Assembly (NCBI GenBank): GCA_022843175.1
Contig: JALHOE010000050.1
Location: forward strand, 1 to 44,560
Origin: Deltaproteobacteria bacterium
Lineage (GTDB): Bacteria; Myxococcota_A; Polyangia; Polyangiales; JADJMO01
DNA: 44,560 nucleotides
Direction: 5' to 3'
Below, in pieces: positions 8,682 through 17,035 of the stretch. Within the stretch, counting starts at the first letter, position 1; each line of letters begins with the position of its first letter. The notes beneath the pieces were generated by a model, which was not told the origin of the DNA, searched no databases, and saw nothing but the letters and a program-made list of their open reading frames with translations. A program made the translations under genes and the position numbers.

Positions 8682-9901
8682 TCGGGAAGGAACGACAGCT
8701 CGCGGAGGAACCGCTCGAGCTGCCGGAGGTACTCACCCCGATCGAGGTGCACCAGGTGACTGCCCGCGAACCAGTGGATGCGACAGCGCTCCCAGTGCTC
8801 CCAGAGCAGGCGCGAGTGCTTCGGCGGCGCGAGGCGATCGGCGACGCCGCCGATGATGAAGCGTCGCTCGCGCGGGACGAGCGGCTTCCAGGTGAGCGGG
8901 CTGCAGGGAGCGAGCGCGGCGCGCACGTCGGCGAGGCTCTGCCCATGGGCGCGCATCGTCGCGCGCGCGGCCATGCCGATGGGCTCCCACTCGAGGATGA
9001 GGTCGGCGAGGCTCACCAGGGCGACGTTGGGGACCACGAACGCGGGGCGGGGATCGACGCACGCGAGCAGCGCGCTCGTGTACCCGCCGAGACTCACGCC
9101 GGTCACGCCCGTCTCCGGTGCTCCCTGCGCCTCGAGCCAATCGAGGAGGATGCGTAGATCGAACACCGCCTGCGCGAACGCCTCGTTCAAGCGATTGAGC
9201 CCGCCGGCGAAGAAGCCGTGCCCCGAGAACGGGGAAAACCGCGTGCTCCGCCGCCCGTGGAAGGGCAGCGTGAAGCACACCACGTCGCAGCCGAGCGCGT
9301 AGAGCCACGGCAGCGCGAAGAACCACTCGTTGAGGTGGTAGAGATCTGCCGAGAACCCGTGGAGCGCGATCACCGTCGGTCGCGGGCCGTGCCGGTGACG
9401 CCACACGCGCGCGTGCGCGATGCGGTTCTGGCGGTGCGAGAGGTAGCGCTCTCGCTCGCCCTCGTACATCGGCACAAAGGGACTCTCGAACGAGAGATCC
9501 TCGCAGACGCCGTCCTTCGGCTTGAACAACGTGCCGCGCGCCGGCTTCAGCGTGACCGGCACGTCGGACGGAGGCTTGAGGAAGAACCGCGCCGGATCGC
9601 CGCCCCGCGCGAGCCCCTCGTAGAACCCGCGCGCCTCGGTCGCACGCCGGATCGCCGCGGGGTGATAGCCGAGCGGGAACGCCAGCGTGCCCACCAGCGT
9701 CGCGCCGAGGGTGCGGAGCACGACGTCGCACGCCGCGGTGACCGAGACCTTGGCGCGATCGAGCGCGCGCATCTCGAACCGATCGCGGAGCTCGGGGAAG
9801 TCCTCGCGGAGCGACTCCCACCAGACGTCGCCGCCACCGAGGCCATAGCTCTCCTCGGCGTGACGAATGCGGGAGACGACCGACGGCAACGCCTTCAGCA
9901 T
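8645..9901 (-). CDS. Alpha/beta-hydrolase fold protein
   Basis: 418 residues from ATG at 9901, with GGGAGAG just upstream as ribosome-binding site. An N-terminal helical region (about 1-160) precedes the hydrolase core. The core has the oxyanion-hole strand end VIALHGFSAD (His181-Gly182), a second strand CDVVCFTLPFHG, and the nucleophile elbow GVSLGG with Ser270. Likely partners are Asp355 (GGVADRL) and His382 or His385 (GSHLVH). Members are esterases, lipases or related enzymes. The long N-terminal extension recalls ABHD18-like proteins, but I cannot assign a substrate. No signal peptide or membrane helix is evident, so a cytoplasmic enzyme is likely. Confidence 0.85.
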   Translation of the reverse strand: MLKALPSVVSRIRHAEESYGLGGGDVWWESLREDFPELRDRFEMRALDRAKVSVTAACDVVLRTLGATLVGTLAFPLGYHPAAIRRATEARGFYEGLARGGDPARFFLKPPSDVPVTLKPARGTLFKPKDGVCEDLSFESPFVPMYEGERERYLSHRQNRIAHARVWRHRHGPRPTVIALHGFSADLYHLNEWFFALPWLYALGCDVVCFTLPFHGRRSTRFSPFSGHGFFAGGLNRLNEAFAQAVFDLRILLDWLEAQGAPETGVTGVSLGGYTSALLACVDPRPAFVVPNVALVSLADLILEWEPIGMAARATMRAHGQSLADVRAALAPCSPLTWKPLVPRERRFIIGGVADRLAPPKHSRLLWEHWERCRIHWFAGSHLVHLDRGEYLRQLERFLRELSFLPDQQRPASQAFFR

Positions 9902-9950
9902 ACTCTCCCGGTCGACGTGCCAGCCACCGAAGTCGGTCTACGCTCGCGGC

Positions 9951-10553
9951 ATGACCTCCCGCGAACGCATCCTCGCGCGGCGTAGCCAGCTGGTCGCCGC
10001 GGCCCTGGCCTTGAGCGGATGTCGTTCGCCGCAGCCCGGGCCCGCGCCGGTCATTGCGTCCACGACCGCGGATGCCGGCCCTCCCGTCGACGCCGCTCAC
10101 GACGGGATCCCCGACGCCGTCGACGAGTGTCCCGAGGTCGCGGGTGCCCCCGACAAGCACGGCTGTCCGCCGATGCCTCGAACCAGCCCGCGGATGCGCT
10201 ACCGAGGACCAGCCCGGCGCGAACTTCTGTCGCCGCAAATGCGCCGTCGGAGGTGGTCACGGTTCCGAGGAGGCCGACGCTCGTCGTCGTCCTCGAGCAT
10301 TTGGTCGAGAGCACGTGGCTGCCGCACTTCACAGTCGGCACCGGGTGTTGCAGCATCACAGCTCAGGACAGCAAACGCGCGAGTAGCTCGGACACGCCGA
10401 GCGCCTCGGCGGTCTCCCGCATGTAGGCGAGATCGAGACGGTCGCGACGCGTCCTCACGACGCCGAGCGCGTCCTCCCATTGGCGTTGCGCGACCTCGCC
10501 GCCGAGCCGATACCAATGGAGCTTCTGCACGATCACGTCCTCGGCCGAGATGA
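9951..10553 (+). pseudogene. Lipoprotein remnant with one thrombospondin-type-3-like calcium motif
   Basis: From ATG at 9951 the product begins with a lipoprotein signal whose lipobox is ALSGC (Cys23), preceded by RRSQL. A Pro/Ala linker and one TSP3-like motif (DGIPDAVDECPEVAGAPDKH) follow, as found before OmpA-like domains. After GCPP at about 10175 the frame turns Arg/Ser-rich and no longer looks coding, though it stays open to 10553 and runs into the convergent gene ending at 10363. Another frame from about 10165 reads ADASNQPADALPRTSPART, a plausible linker, so a frameshift near 10170 is possible. No OmpA domain remains. I judge this to be a truncated or decayed gene; the true 3' limit is unclear. 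Confidence 0.4.
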
Positions 10554-10929
10554 CGCGAAGCTGCTGATCGCCGAAGTCGAACACCTCGGCTCGCGCGAGC
10601 TCGCGTCGTGCGACAAGGTCGAGGCGCGGCACGAAGACGTCGATCTTGAAGATCGCCGGCTGGTAGATCACGTTGAACTCGCTGCGGCGCTGGATGGCGT
10701 CACGCACCATGTCGGCGTCGACGTAGAAGTCGTCGCCGAGCTGCTCGACGAACCGGACGACGTGCTCCTCGCGTAGGGACGCGACCACGTCGACGTCGTT
10801 CGTCGTTCGGAACACGCCCTGGACCGAGCTGGCGAACGAACCGCCCACGGCGTAGGTCACGGCGAGCCCGTCGAGCACCGCTGCCACACGGAGCACGGCG
10901 GTCAGCGCGTCGCTCTGCGCGAAGCTCAT
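10363..10929 (-). CDS. Nucleotidyltransferase-fold protein (AbiEii/MNT-like)
   Basis: 188 residues. The Pol-beta-type nucleotidyltransferase signature is complete: GGS at 29-31 (AVGGSFASSVQG), DVD at 45-47 (RTTNDVDVVA) and a third acidic residue at Asp97 (FKIDVFV). These would bind the metal ions and nucleotide. A helical C-terminal part (SAEDVIVQKLHWYR) is common in proteins that modify tRNA or proteins in toxin-antitoxin pairs. The gene overlaps the small upstream gene by four bases (ATGA at 10926-10929), forming a two-gene unit. A toxin-antitoxin role is inferred from fold and pairing; no nucleotide or target can be named. Confidence 0.8.
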   Translation of the reverse strand: MSFAQSDALTAVLRVAAVLDGLAVTYAVGGSFASSVQGVFRTTNDVDVVASLREEHVVRFVEQLGDDFYVDADMVRDAIQRRSEFNVIYQPAIFKIDVFVPRLDLVARRELARAEVFDFGDQQLRVISAEDVIVQKLHWYRLGGEVAQRQWEDALGVVRTRRDRLDLAYMRETAEALGVSELLARLLS

Positions 10930-11186
10930 TCGTACTCGGGGCCGGGATCGATCCCCGTCGCCCTACGGACCAACTCGCGCCCGTAAACCAGCGCGGCCAC
11001 GCGGACATCGACCTCTCGTTCGGAGAGCTCTGGGTGATCCCTGCGGATGCGTGCGGCGGACAGGGCTCGCGCAGCGCGGTTGAGGTCGAAGATGCGCGCA
11101 GCCTTCTCTTGCGGCGTCAGCTGCCGGTAGAGCTGCAGCATGCGCTCTTCGACTTCGGGCCGGGTGTCACGCGCTCCGAGCGTCAC
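10926..11186 (-). CDS. Small protein paired with the nucleotidyltransferase
   Basis: About 86 residues from GTG at 11186. An upstream TTG at 11219 and a downstream ATG beginning MLQLYRQL are alternatives. The product is helical and charged, with the core MLQLYRQLTPQEKAARIF and then a segment like HPELSEREVDVRVAALVYGR. I know this pattern as a conserved hypothetical protein commonly encoded next to nucleotidyltransferase genes, but it has no firm function. Coupling with the next gene by ATGA suggests that the two products act together, perhaps as partner or antidote. No DNA-binding motif is obvious. Confidence 0.7.
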   Translation of the reverse strand: MTLGARDTRPEVEERMLQLYRQLTPQEKAARIFDLNRAARALSAARIRRDHPELSEREVDVRVAALVYGRELVRRATGIDPGPEYE

Positions 11187-11231
11187 ACCGCGAGGATAGC
11201 ACTCGACTTCTGGTTCCAACCCGGACCCGAG

Positions 11232-12770
11232 CTACGACTTCGAATACGCCCGCACCGCGTCGAGCACGCGGTTCACCAGCGCCGGCAGATCGAACGGCTT
11301 CTCCAGGATCCCGTCCACGTCCGCGCCGCTCGTCTCCACCACGTACGCATTGGGGTTCAGCTGCCGGAGCCGGCGGGCCACGTCCTCGCCGCTCCCGTCG
11401 CCGAGATCGCGATCGATGATCGCCGCGACGATGCGCTTGGGATCGGCCTCGACGATCTCGAGCGCCGACGCTCGATCCGCAGCCTCTGCCACCGCGAGCC
11501 CGGCGGCCGCGAGCTCGCGCGCGCACGCCCTTCGCAGGCCGCGCTCGTCGTCGGCGACGAGCACCAGCGGGGGGCGGAAGCCGGCGGTCGATTTGCGCTG
11601 GGTCGCGGGCAGCGCGATGGCGACGCGCGCGCCGCCCTCGGGCGACTTCGTGACGAACACGCCGCCGCCGTGCGCGGTCGCCGTCATCTTCACGAGGAAC
11701 AAGCCGAGGCCGCTGCCGCGCTCGCCCTTGGTGGTGAAGCCGGGCTCGAAGATCTTGTCGCGCGCAGCGGCGTCGATGCCGGGGCCGTCGTCGTCGACCG
11801 CGAGGAGCGCCCATTGGCCCGCCGTCTGCCAGGGGCGCTGCAGATCGGGCGTGGTCACGCTCTGTGCGAGCACGCGCACCGTCACCCGGCCGCCGCGGTC
11901 GCGCACGGCGTCGCGCGCGTTGAGCACCAGGTTGAGGAGCGCCTGCTCGATCGCGTGGTCGTCGCCGCGGATCTCGATCGGCAGGTCCGGCGGAACCAGG
12001 CGCAGGTCGATCCACCCGCCGCCGCTCTGGCTGCCGAACAGCCCGCGCGCGATCGCCACGGCCTTGGAGGCGATCGCGGTGGGATCGAGCCCGCGCCGAC
12101 GCGACTGCTTGGGATCGCTCCGGCCGACGTCGCGAAGACGAGCGATCAGCTCCTTGGCCGCCTCGAGCGATGCGGTGATCTCCTCGATCGGCTCGCGCGC
12201 TTCGCGCAGCTGCCGGTCCTCGACGATGCGCGCGAGCGAGCCGAGGTTGGCGAGCGCGGACGAGATGATGTTGCCGAAGTCGTGCGCCAGGCCGCGGGCG
12301 AGCAAGCCGGCGAGGCGCGCGCGCTCGACGTCGACCGCCCGCTCGATCGTGATCATCTCCTCCATCTCGGTCGCGACCGCGCGCGCGAGGTCCGCCACCA
12401 GCTCGGCGTCGCCGGTGCCGAAGGTGCGGTCGTCGCGGTGGAGCGCCGCGAGGATGCCGATGATCGTGCCGTCGCGGAGGTTGACCGGGACGACGAGCGC
12501 CGCGCGCGCGCCGAGCTCCCGCTCGAAGCGGGTGGCGATCGGGAGCGGGCCGCCCCGGAGGACCGGGGCGCCGCTCTGCTGGACGACGCCGGCCAGCGTC
12601 TCGACCACCGGCACCACCGTGCCCGTGGTCACCGCGCCACGGACCAGATCAATCCCTTCGTGGATAACGAGCGTTTCATCGACGATACGCCCGACAAACG
12701 AGAGCTCCGCACCGAGCAGCCGCTTCAGGACGGAGAGAACCGCCTGGGAAATCGGGTGCGTGGCGGCCAT
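11232..12770 (-). CDS. GAF-sensor hybrid histidine kinase with C-terminal receiver domain
   Basis: 512 residues from ATG at 12770. Domain order: GAF-like sensor (about 1-145); dimerisation helix with phospho-acceptor His163 in GLAHDFGN; HATPase with N box LNLVLNARDA (Asn284), G1 DDDGPGI (328-332) and G2 GSGLGL (352-357); linker; receiver domain (about 402-505). The receiver has the acidic pair Asp407-Asp408, phospho-acceptor Asp453, Thr480 and Lys491 (EKPF), so all key residues are present. No membrane segment is visible; the kinase is probably soluble and senses a small molecule through GAF. Phosphorelay within the protein is expected. No separate response regulator with an output domain lies nearby. 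It is divergent from the Ser/Thr kinase at 12827. Confidence 0.93.
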   Translation of the reverse strand: MAATHPISQAVLSVLKRLLGAELSFVGRIVDETLVIHEGIDLVRGAVTTGTVVPVVETLAGVVQQSGAPVLRGGPLPIATRFERELGARAALVVPVNLRDGTIIGILAALHRDDRTFGTGDAELVADLARAVATEMEEMITIERAVDVERARLAGLLARGLAHDFGNIISSALANLGSLARIVEDRQLREAREPIEEITASLEAAKELIARLRDVGRSDPKQSRRRGLDPTAIASKAVAIARGLFGSQSGGGWIDLRLVPPDLPIEIRGDDHAIEQALLNLVLNARDAVRDRGGRVTVRVLAQSVTTPDLQRPWQTAGQWALLAVDDDGPGIDAAARDKIFEPGFTTKGERGSGLGLFLVKMTATAHGGGVFVTKSPEGGARVAIALPATQRKSTAGFRPPLVLVADDERGLRRACARELAAAGLAVAEAADRASALEIVEADPKRIVAAIIDRDLGDGSGEDVARRLRQLNPNAYVVETSGADVDGILEKPFDLPALVNRVLDAVRAYSKS

Positions 12771-12790
12771 GCGCGTCAAAGGTAGACGTG

Positions 12791-12813
12791 ACAGTCGAGT
12801 GTCGACAGTCGAG
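12791..12813. repeat. Direct repeat ACAGTCGAG x2 between two divergent kinase genes
   Basis: ACAGTCGAG occurs at 12791-12799 and again at 12805-12813, a spacing of 14 bases. The stretch is partly self-complementary (CTCGACTGTCGACACTCGAC on the other strand). It fills the 56-base gap between the histidine kinase start (12770) and the Ser/Thr kinase start (12827), where an operator would be expected. Regulation is inferred. Confidence 0.4.
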
Positions 12814-12826
12814 AATTGTCTCTTCG

Positions 12827-14953
12827 ATGGTCGAGCCCGAGGAAGCAGTCAGCGGAGAGGGCGACAACCGTCGCACCGATCCGACTGCCGGCCCGCCGAC
12901 CGAGGCCGAGTCGGTGCGCCCCTCCGCGCCCACGATCCAGGGCGACTCGGACCCGAACGTCGCTCCGCGCAAACCGGTCATGATCCGCACGCCGATCCCG
13001 CCGAGCGCGATCGACAGCGTCGTCCCCGCGCTCTCCAGCGTCACCAGCGGCCCGAGCAACCCGAGCCCGATCAGCACCACGCTCCGCTCCGGCGCCAGCC
13101 GCACGCTCATCGGCACCACGCTCGGCCGCTACGAGATCGTCGACGAGCTCGGTCACGGCGGCATGGCCTCGGTGTAGCGCGCGCGCGATCCGCGGCTCGA
13201 GCGCGACGTCGCGCTCAAGGTCATCCACCGCCACCTCCGCGACAACACCGAGATCGCCGAGCGCTTCCGTCACGAGGCGCGCGCCGTCGCCAAGCTCAAG
13301 CACCCGTCCATCGTCGAGATCTACGACGTGCCGGACATCGACGACGAGGAGCGCTTCCTCGTCGCCGAGCTCGTCGACGGCCCCTCGCTCCGCAAATACC
13401 TGCAGAACCTCCGCGCCGAGCTGGGCCACGACTCGCCGGCGCTCTTCCCGCCGGAGATGGCGGCGGCGCTCGTCCTGCAAATCCTCTCCGCGCTCGCTCG
13501 CGCCCACCACGAGGGCATCGTCCACCGCGACGTCAAACCCGAGAACATCCTCATCGCCGGCCTCAAGGCCGACGCCGATAGCCCGCGCACCTCGCAGCGC
13601 CAGAGCGATCCCTCGCGCCCGGCGCCGGTCGCCAAGCTCACCGACTTCGGCATCGCCAAGATCCTCGACGCGCAGTCGATGACGTCCACCGGGCAAATCC
13701 TCGGCTCGCCCGCGCACATGGCGCCCGAGCAGATCGAGTCCGGCGACATCACCCCCAAGGTCGATATCTTCGCGACCGGGGTCCTCTTCTACGAGCTCCT
13801 CACCGGGCAGCTGCCGTTCGACGGCAAGAACCCGGCGCAGGTGATCCGCCGCGTGCTCGAGGGCGATTTCTCCCCGGCCGAGCGCGTCGCGCCGACGGTC
13901 GGCGGTCGCTGGAGCGCGATCGTCGCGTCGATGCTCGCGCGCGATCCCGAGCGCCGCCCGGGAACGGTCGACGAGGTCGAGGCGGCGATCCGCGCCGAGC
14001 TCGACGCGATGGGGGTGAAGGAGCCGGACCGTGAGCTCCTCGACTTCGTCCACGACCCGCGCGCCATCGCCGGCAAGTGGGGCGAGCGCATGAAGCCAAT
14101 CCTCCTGCAGCGCGCCATCGCCGCGCGCGAACGCGGCGACATCGTCGGCAGCGCGCACGATCTCAACCGCGCGCTCGCCTACGACCCCACCGATCCCAAG
14201 CTCGTGCGCGCCGTCACCACGCTGCGCACCCGCGAACGCCGCATGCGCGGGCTGCGGCGCGCCATCCCGATCGCGGCCGCCGCGCTCCTCGTCTCCGGCG
14301 GCACCTTCGGGGTCGTGCGCTGGTCGCAGTCGCGCGCGCACACGGCCCCCTCGGCGAGCGTGTCGGTCGCCCCGGTGCCGACCAAGAGCGTGAGCGCCGA
14401 GCCGAGCACCGCCCCGAGCGCGCGCGTCGACGCCGGCGTCCCCTCGGCGTCGGTGGCGATCCTCACCACCGTCCCGCCGATCGTCACCGGCGGACCGGCC
14501 GACGCCGGCGCGTCCAAGCGGCGAGTACGCATCAGCGTGTTCCCGCCCGGCACCTACTCCGTCGACGGCGGCGCCCCGCACGACTCGTTCGGCGATCCGG
14601 TGCAGGAGCTCTCGATGGGCGAGCACACCATCAGCATCACCGGCCGCTCGGGCTGCTGCGAGCCGTTCACCCAGAAGTTCCGCGTCGAGGCGGGCGAGGG
14701 GGAGCAGTCGCAGACGTTCAAGCTCGCGCTCAAACCGGCGCGCATCAACGTGATCGGCGCCGAGGGCGCCAAGGTCACCGTCGTGCGTCAGTCGGACGGC
14801 GTGCAGCTCGCGACCGGGCCCGCGCCGCTCAGCGTCGTGCTGACCGACACCCAGGTGCCGGTCACGATCACGGTCGAAGCATCGGGCTTTCCAACGAAGT
14901 CGGAGACCGTTACCCTCGTCCCCGGCGACGCCCGAGCCGTCCGCTTCGACTGA
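12827..14953 (+). pseudogene. Transmembrane Ser/Thr protein kinase interrupted by an in-frame TAG at 13175-13177
   Basis: The frame from ATG at 12827 encodes a Pro/Ser/Thr-rich N-terminus of about 100 residues, then a Hanks-type kinase domain. The glycine-rich loop reads LGHGGMASV, a TAG stop at codon 117, then RARD. Relatives have Tyr (TAC or TAT) at this exact place, so a single base change explains the stop. Everything downstream stays in frame and looks intact: Lys131 (VALKVIH), HRDVKPEN (233-240), DFG (273-275), APE (299-301). It continues with a TPR-like helical part, a membrane helix at about 479-497, a Pro/Ser linker and a PEGA-like beta domain to 14953. Any restart past the TAG would lack the ATP-binding loop. 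The gene is the first of a kinase/envelope cluster. Pseudogene, sequence error and stop-codon readthrough are the options. Confidence 0.8.
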
Positions 14954-14958
14954 GAAAA

Positions 14959-15849
14959 ATGCGCTTCGAGCACCTCGGCGTCGTGGCCCTCGTCGCGACC
15001 GCAGCCACTGCGTCCGCCGCGCCGACCCAGGCCGAGCTCGACGCGTTCAAGGTCGGCAAGAAGTTCTACGAGGACGGCAACCACAACCAGGCCGCGCAAC
15101 ACTTCGCGCTCGCGACCGACGGACCGACGCCGAGCATCAAGGACCCGGGGCTGATCAACCAAGCGCGCATGATCCGCGGGGCCAGCGACATGTACCTCGG
15201 TCGCATCGCCGACGCCGACGCGCAGTTCGAGCGCATTCTCCGCAGCAACGCGAAGTTCGAGCCCGACGCGATCCTCTTCCCCCCCGGCGTCCTCGACGAG
15301 TTCCGTCGCATCCGCGAGAAGCTCGAGAAGGAGGCCGCCGACAAGAAGGCGGGAGACGCCAACACCAAGAAGATCGCCGCCCTCGAGGCCGAGAACGCGA
15401 AGCTCGGGCTCCGCGTGAAGGGGCTCGAGGAATACGCGAGCCGCTACGACACCGTCACCAAGCGCTCGCGCGTGCTCGCGTCGATCCCCTTCGGCTACGG
15501 CCAGTTCCAGAACGGCGACCCGGGCCTCGGGATCTTCTTCGCGTCGACCGAGCTGCTCGCCCTCGGCACCGCGACGGTCTCGTATTTCTACCATCAGTCC
15601 CTGCCGCGCGATCCGGTCGACGCCAACGAGGCGCGCTCCGCTGCCGACACCGCGCGGGTCGTGAACTGGATCAGCCTCGGCACGTTCGTCGCGCTCGCCG
15701 TGGGGGGGGTGGTCCAGGCCCACGTCTCGTTCGTCCCGGAGACCAAAGAGACCAAGTCGCGCCCCCTCCCGAAGACGCTTACCTCTTTTCACCCCTTCAC
15801 CACCCCCGTTGCGGGCGGAGCGGTTCTCGGGTTGGGAGCAGCGTTCTGA
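14959..15849 (+). CDS. Secreted TPR-type protein with coiled coil and C-terminal membrane segments
   Basis: 296 residues. It begins five bases after the kinase stop, so the two form one operon. A signal peptide (cleavage near ATASAAP) is followed by TPR-like helices (FKVGKKFYEDGNHNQAAQHF; FERILRSNAKFEPDA). A short coiled coil (KIAALEAENAKLGLRVKGLE, about 138-157) follows, then hydrophobic stretches at about 175-215 and 233-258. The layout matches the TPR plus membrane proteins encoded beside Ser/Thr kinases in myxobacteria, thought to work at the cell envelope. The exact role is unknown. SRPLPK and following residues form a basic tail before the last beta-like segment. Confidence 0.8.
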   Translation: MRFEHLGVVALVATAATASAAPTQAELDAFKVGKKFYEDGNHNQAAQHFALATDGPTPSIKDPGLINQARMIRGASDMYLGRIADADAQFERILRSNAKFEPDAILFPPGVLDEFRRIREKLEKEAADKKAGDANTKKIAALEAENAKLGLRVKGLEEYASRYDTVTKRSRVLASIPFGYGQFQNGDPGLGIFFASTELLALGTATVSYFYHQSLPRDPVDANEARSAADTARVVNWISLGTFVALAVGGVVQAHVSFVPETKETKSRPLPKTLTSFHPFTTPVAGGAVLGLGAAF

Positions 15850-15875
15850 TTTGGTGCTAGAGTGGCCGGCTAATC

Positions 15876-17021
15876 GTGCTTATCCGGCGAACGGCTTCGG
15901 CGGGTGTGATCGTGCTGGCCTGCGCAACGACCGCGTGGGGAGTCGCGTGCTCGTTCGAGACGGACCCGTTCGTGAGCGCGGTTCCGCGCCCGGACACCGC
16001 GGTCGGCGACACCGGCACCACCGACACCGCCGTCGACAGCACGCTCGACACGCGCGACACGAGCCCGCTCAAGGACTCGACGATCACCGAGACTTCGGCC
16101 GATAGCGCCGACACCGCCGACGCCCCGGTCGATACGCGCCCCGACGTCGATACCGGACCGCCCACGGTGTTCCCCAACTGCACCACCGTCGTGCCCGACA
16201 TGCTCTGCATCCCGAAGGGCGGCGTCTCGCTCGGTGCCGCCAACCCGACCGCGTGCTCGCCGTCCGGCTGTCCGCACGAGCAACCCAAGGTGTCGGTCAC
16301 CGTCAACGAGTTCCACATCGATCCGCACGAGGTCTCGGTCAAGCGCTTCCGCGCCTGGTGGAACGCGACACCGCGGTACTGGCCGCCGGCCAACGCATCG
16401 TTCTTCAAGGCCGGGTCCAAGGACCTCAAATGGCGTAACAGCTGGCCCACGGCGCCCACCGAGCCGCCCACGAGCGGCTGCACCTGGGCCGGCGCCACGA
16501 GCGACATCAACGACGACAAGCCGATCAACTGCGTCGACTGGTTCACCGCGCTCGCCTTCTGCATGTCCGAGGGCAAGCGCCTGCCGACCGAGGCCGAATG
16601 GGAGCTCGCGGCGGGCGGCGACGACCGGCTGTTCCCCTGGTCGGACCCGGGCACCGAGGACGATCCGTTCGCCGAGGGCGACATAGACTGCGTGCACGCG
16701 CTCAAGGGCTCGTGCACGCCACTGAGCGCCTCGGCCACCTCCACCGTGTGGGGACGCAGCAAATACGGCGTCTGGAACATGGCCGGCAGCTTCAGCGAGT
16801 GGATGCTCGACGCGCACGCGAGCAGCTACTCCGGCGTCACCGCGGGCTCGGTCGACCCGATCACCGACCCGAGCACGCTGGTGACCAACAACCGGCTGAC
16901 CCGCGGCGGCAGCCACCTCAACATCGCCGCGGCGCTGCGCGTCGCGGCCCGCTCGGCGACGAGCATCGCGGCGACCGCGCCCGATTCGCAGATCGGCTTC
17001 CGATGCGCGAAGCGTCTGTAA
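15876..17021 (+). CDS. Lipoprotein with formylglycine-generating-enzyme (SUMF1) fold, catalytic cysteines absent
   Basis: 381 residues from GTG at 15876. The signal peptide ends at WGVAC (lipobox, Cys25), followed by a 70-residue Thr/Asp/Ser-rich linker. The FGE-sulfatase domain spans about 108-381, with the hallmarks MLCIPKGGVSLGA, NEFHIDPHEVSVKRF, PINCVDWFTALAFC, GKRLPTEAEWELAA, YGVWNMAGSFSEWM, LTRGGSH and IGFRCAKRL. True FGE has two catalytic cysteines in a CYRYRC-type segment; here the matching stretch reads ALRVAARS, so oxidase activity is unlikely. Many such proteins are non-catalytic binding modules. The gene sits between two TPR proteins in the kinase cluster. Confidence 0.88.
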   Translation: MLIRRTASAGVIVLACATTAWGVACSFETDPFVSAVPRPDTAVGDTGTTDTAVDSTLDTRDTSPLKDSTITETSADSADTADAPVDTRPDVDTGPPTVFPNCTTVVPDMLCIPKGGVSLGAANPTACSPSGCPHEQPKVSVTVNEFHIDPHEVSVKRFRAWWNATPRYWPPANASFFKAGSKDLKWRNSWPTAPTEPPTSGCTWAGATSDINDDKPINCVDWFTALAFCMSEGKRLPTEAEWELAAGGDDRLFPWSDPGTEDDPFAEGDIDCVHALKGSCTPLSASATSTVWGRSKYGVWNMAGSFSEWMLDAHASSYSGVTAGSVDPITDPSTLVTNNRLTRGGSHLNIAAALRVAARSATSIAATAPDSQIGFRCAKRL

Positions 17022-17035
17022 TAGGCTGAACCGGC

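Noticed and set aside
10019-10426. A separate gene in the second frame beginning at 10019
   Set aside because: Its first half is an Arg-rich shadow of the lipoprotein, and its end is antisense to the nucleotidyltransferase; only a short middle part looks coding.
15876-17021. An active sulfatase-modifying (formylglycine-generating) enzyme
   Set aside because: The paired catalytic cysteines are replaced (ALRVAARS), and no sulfatase gene is nearby.
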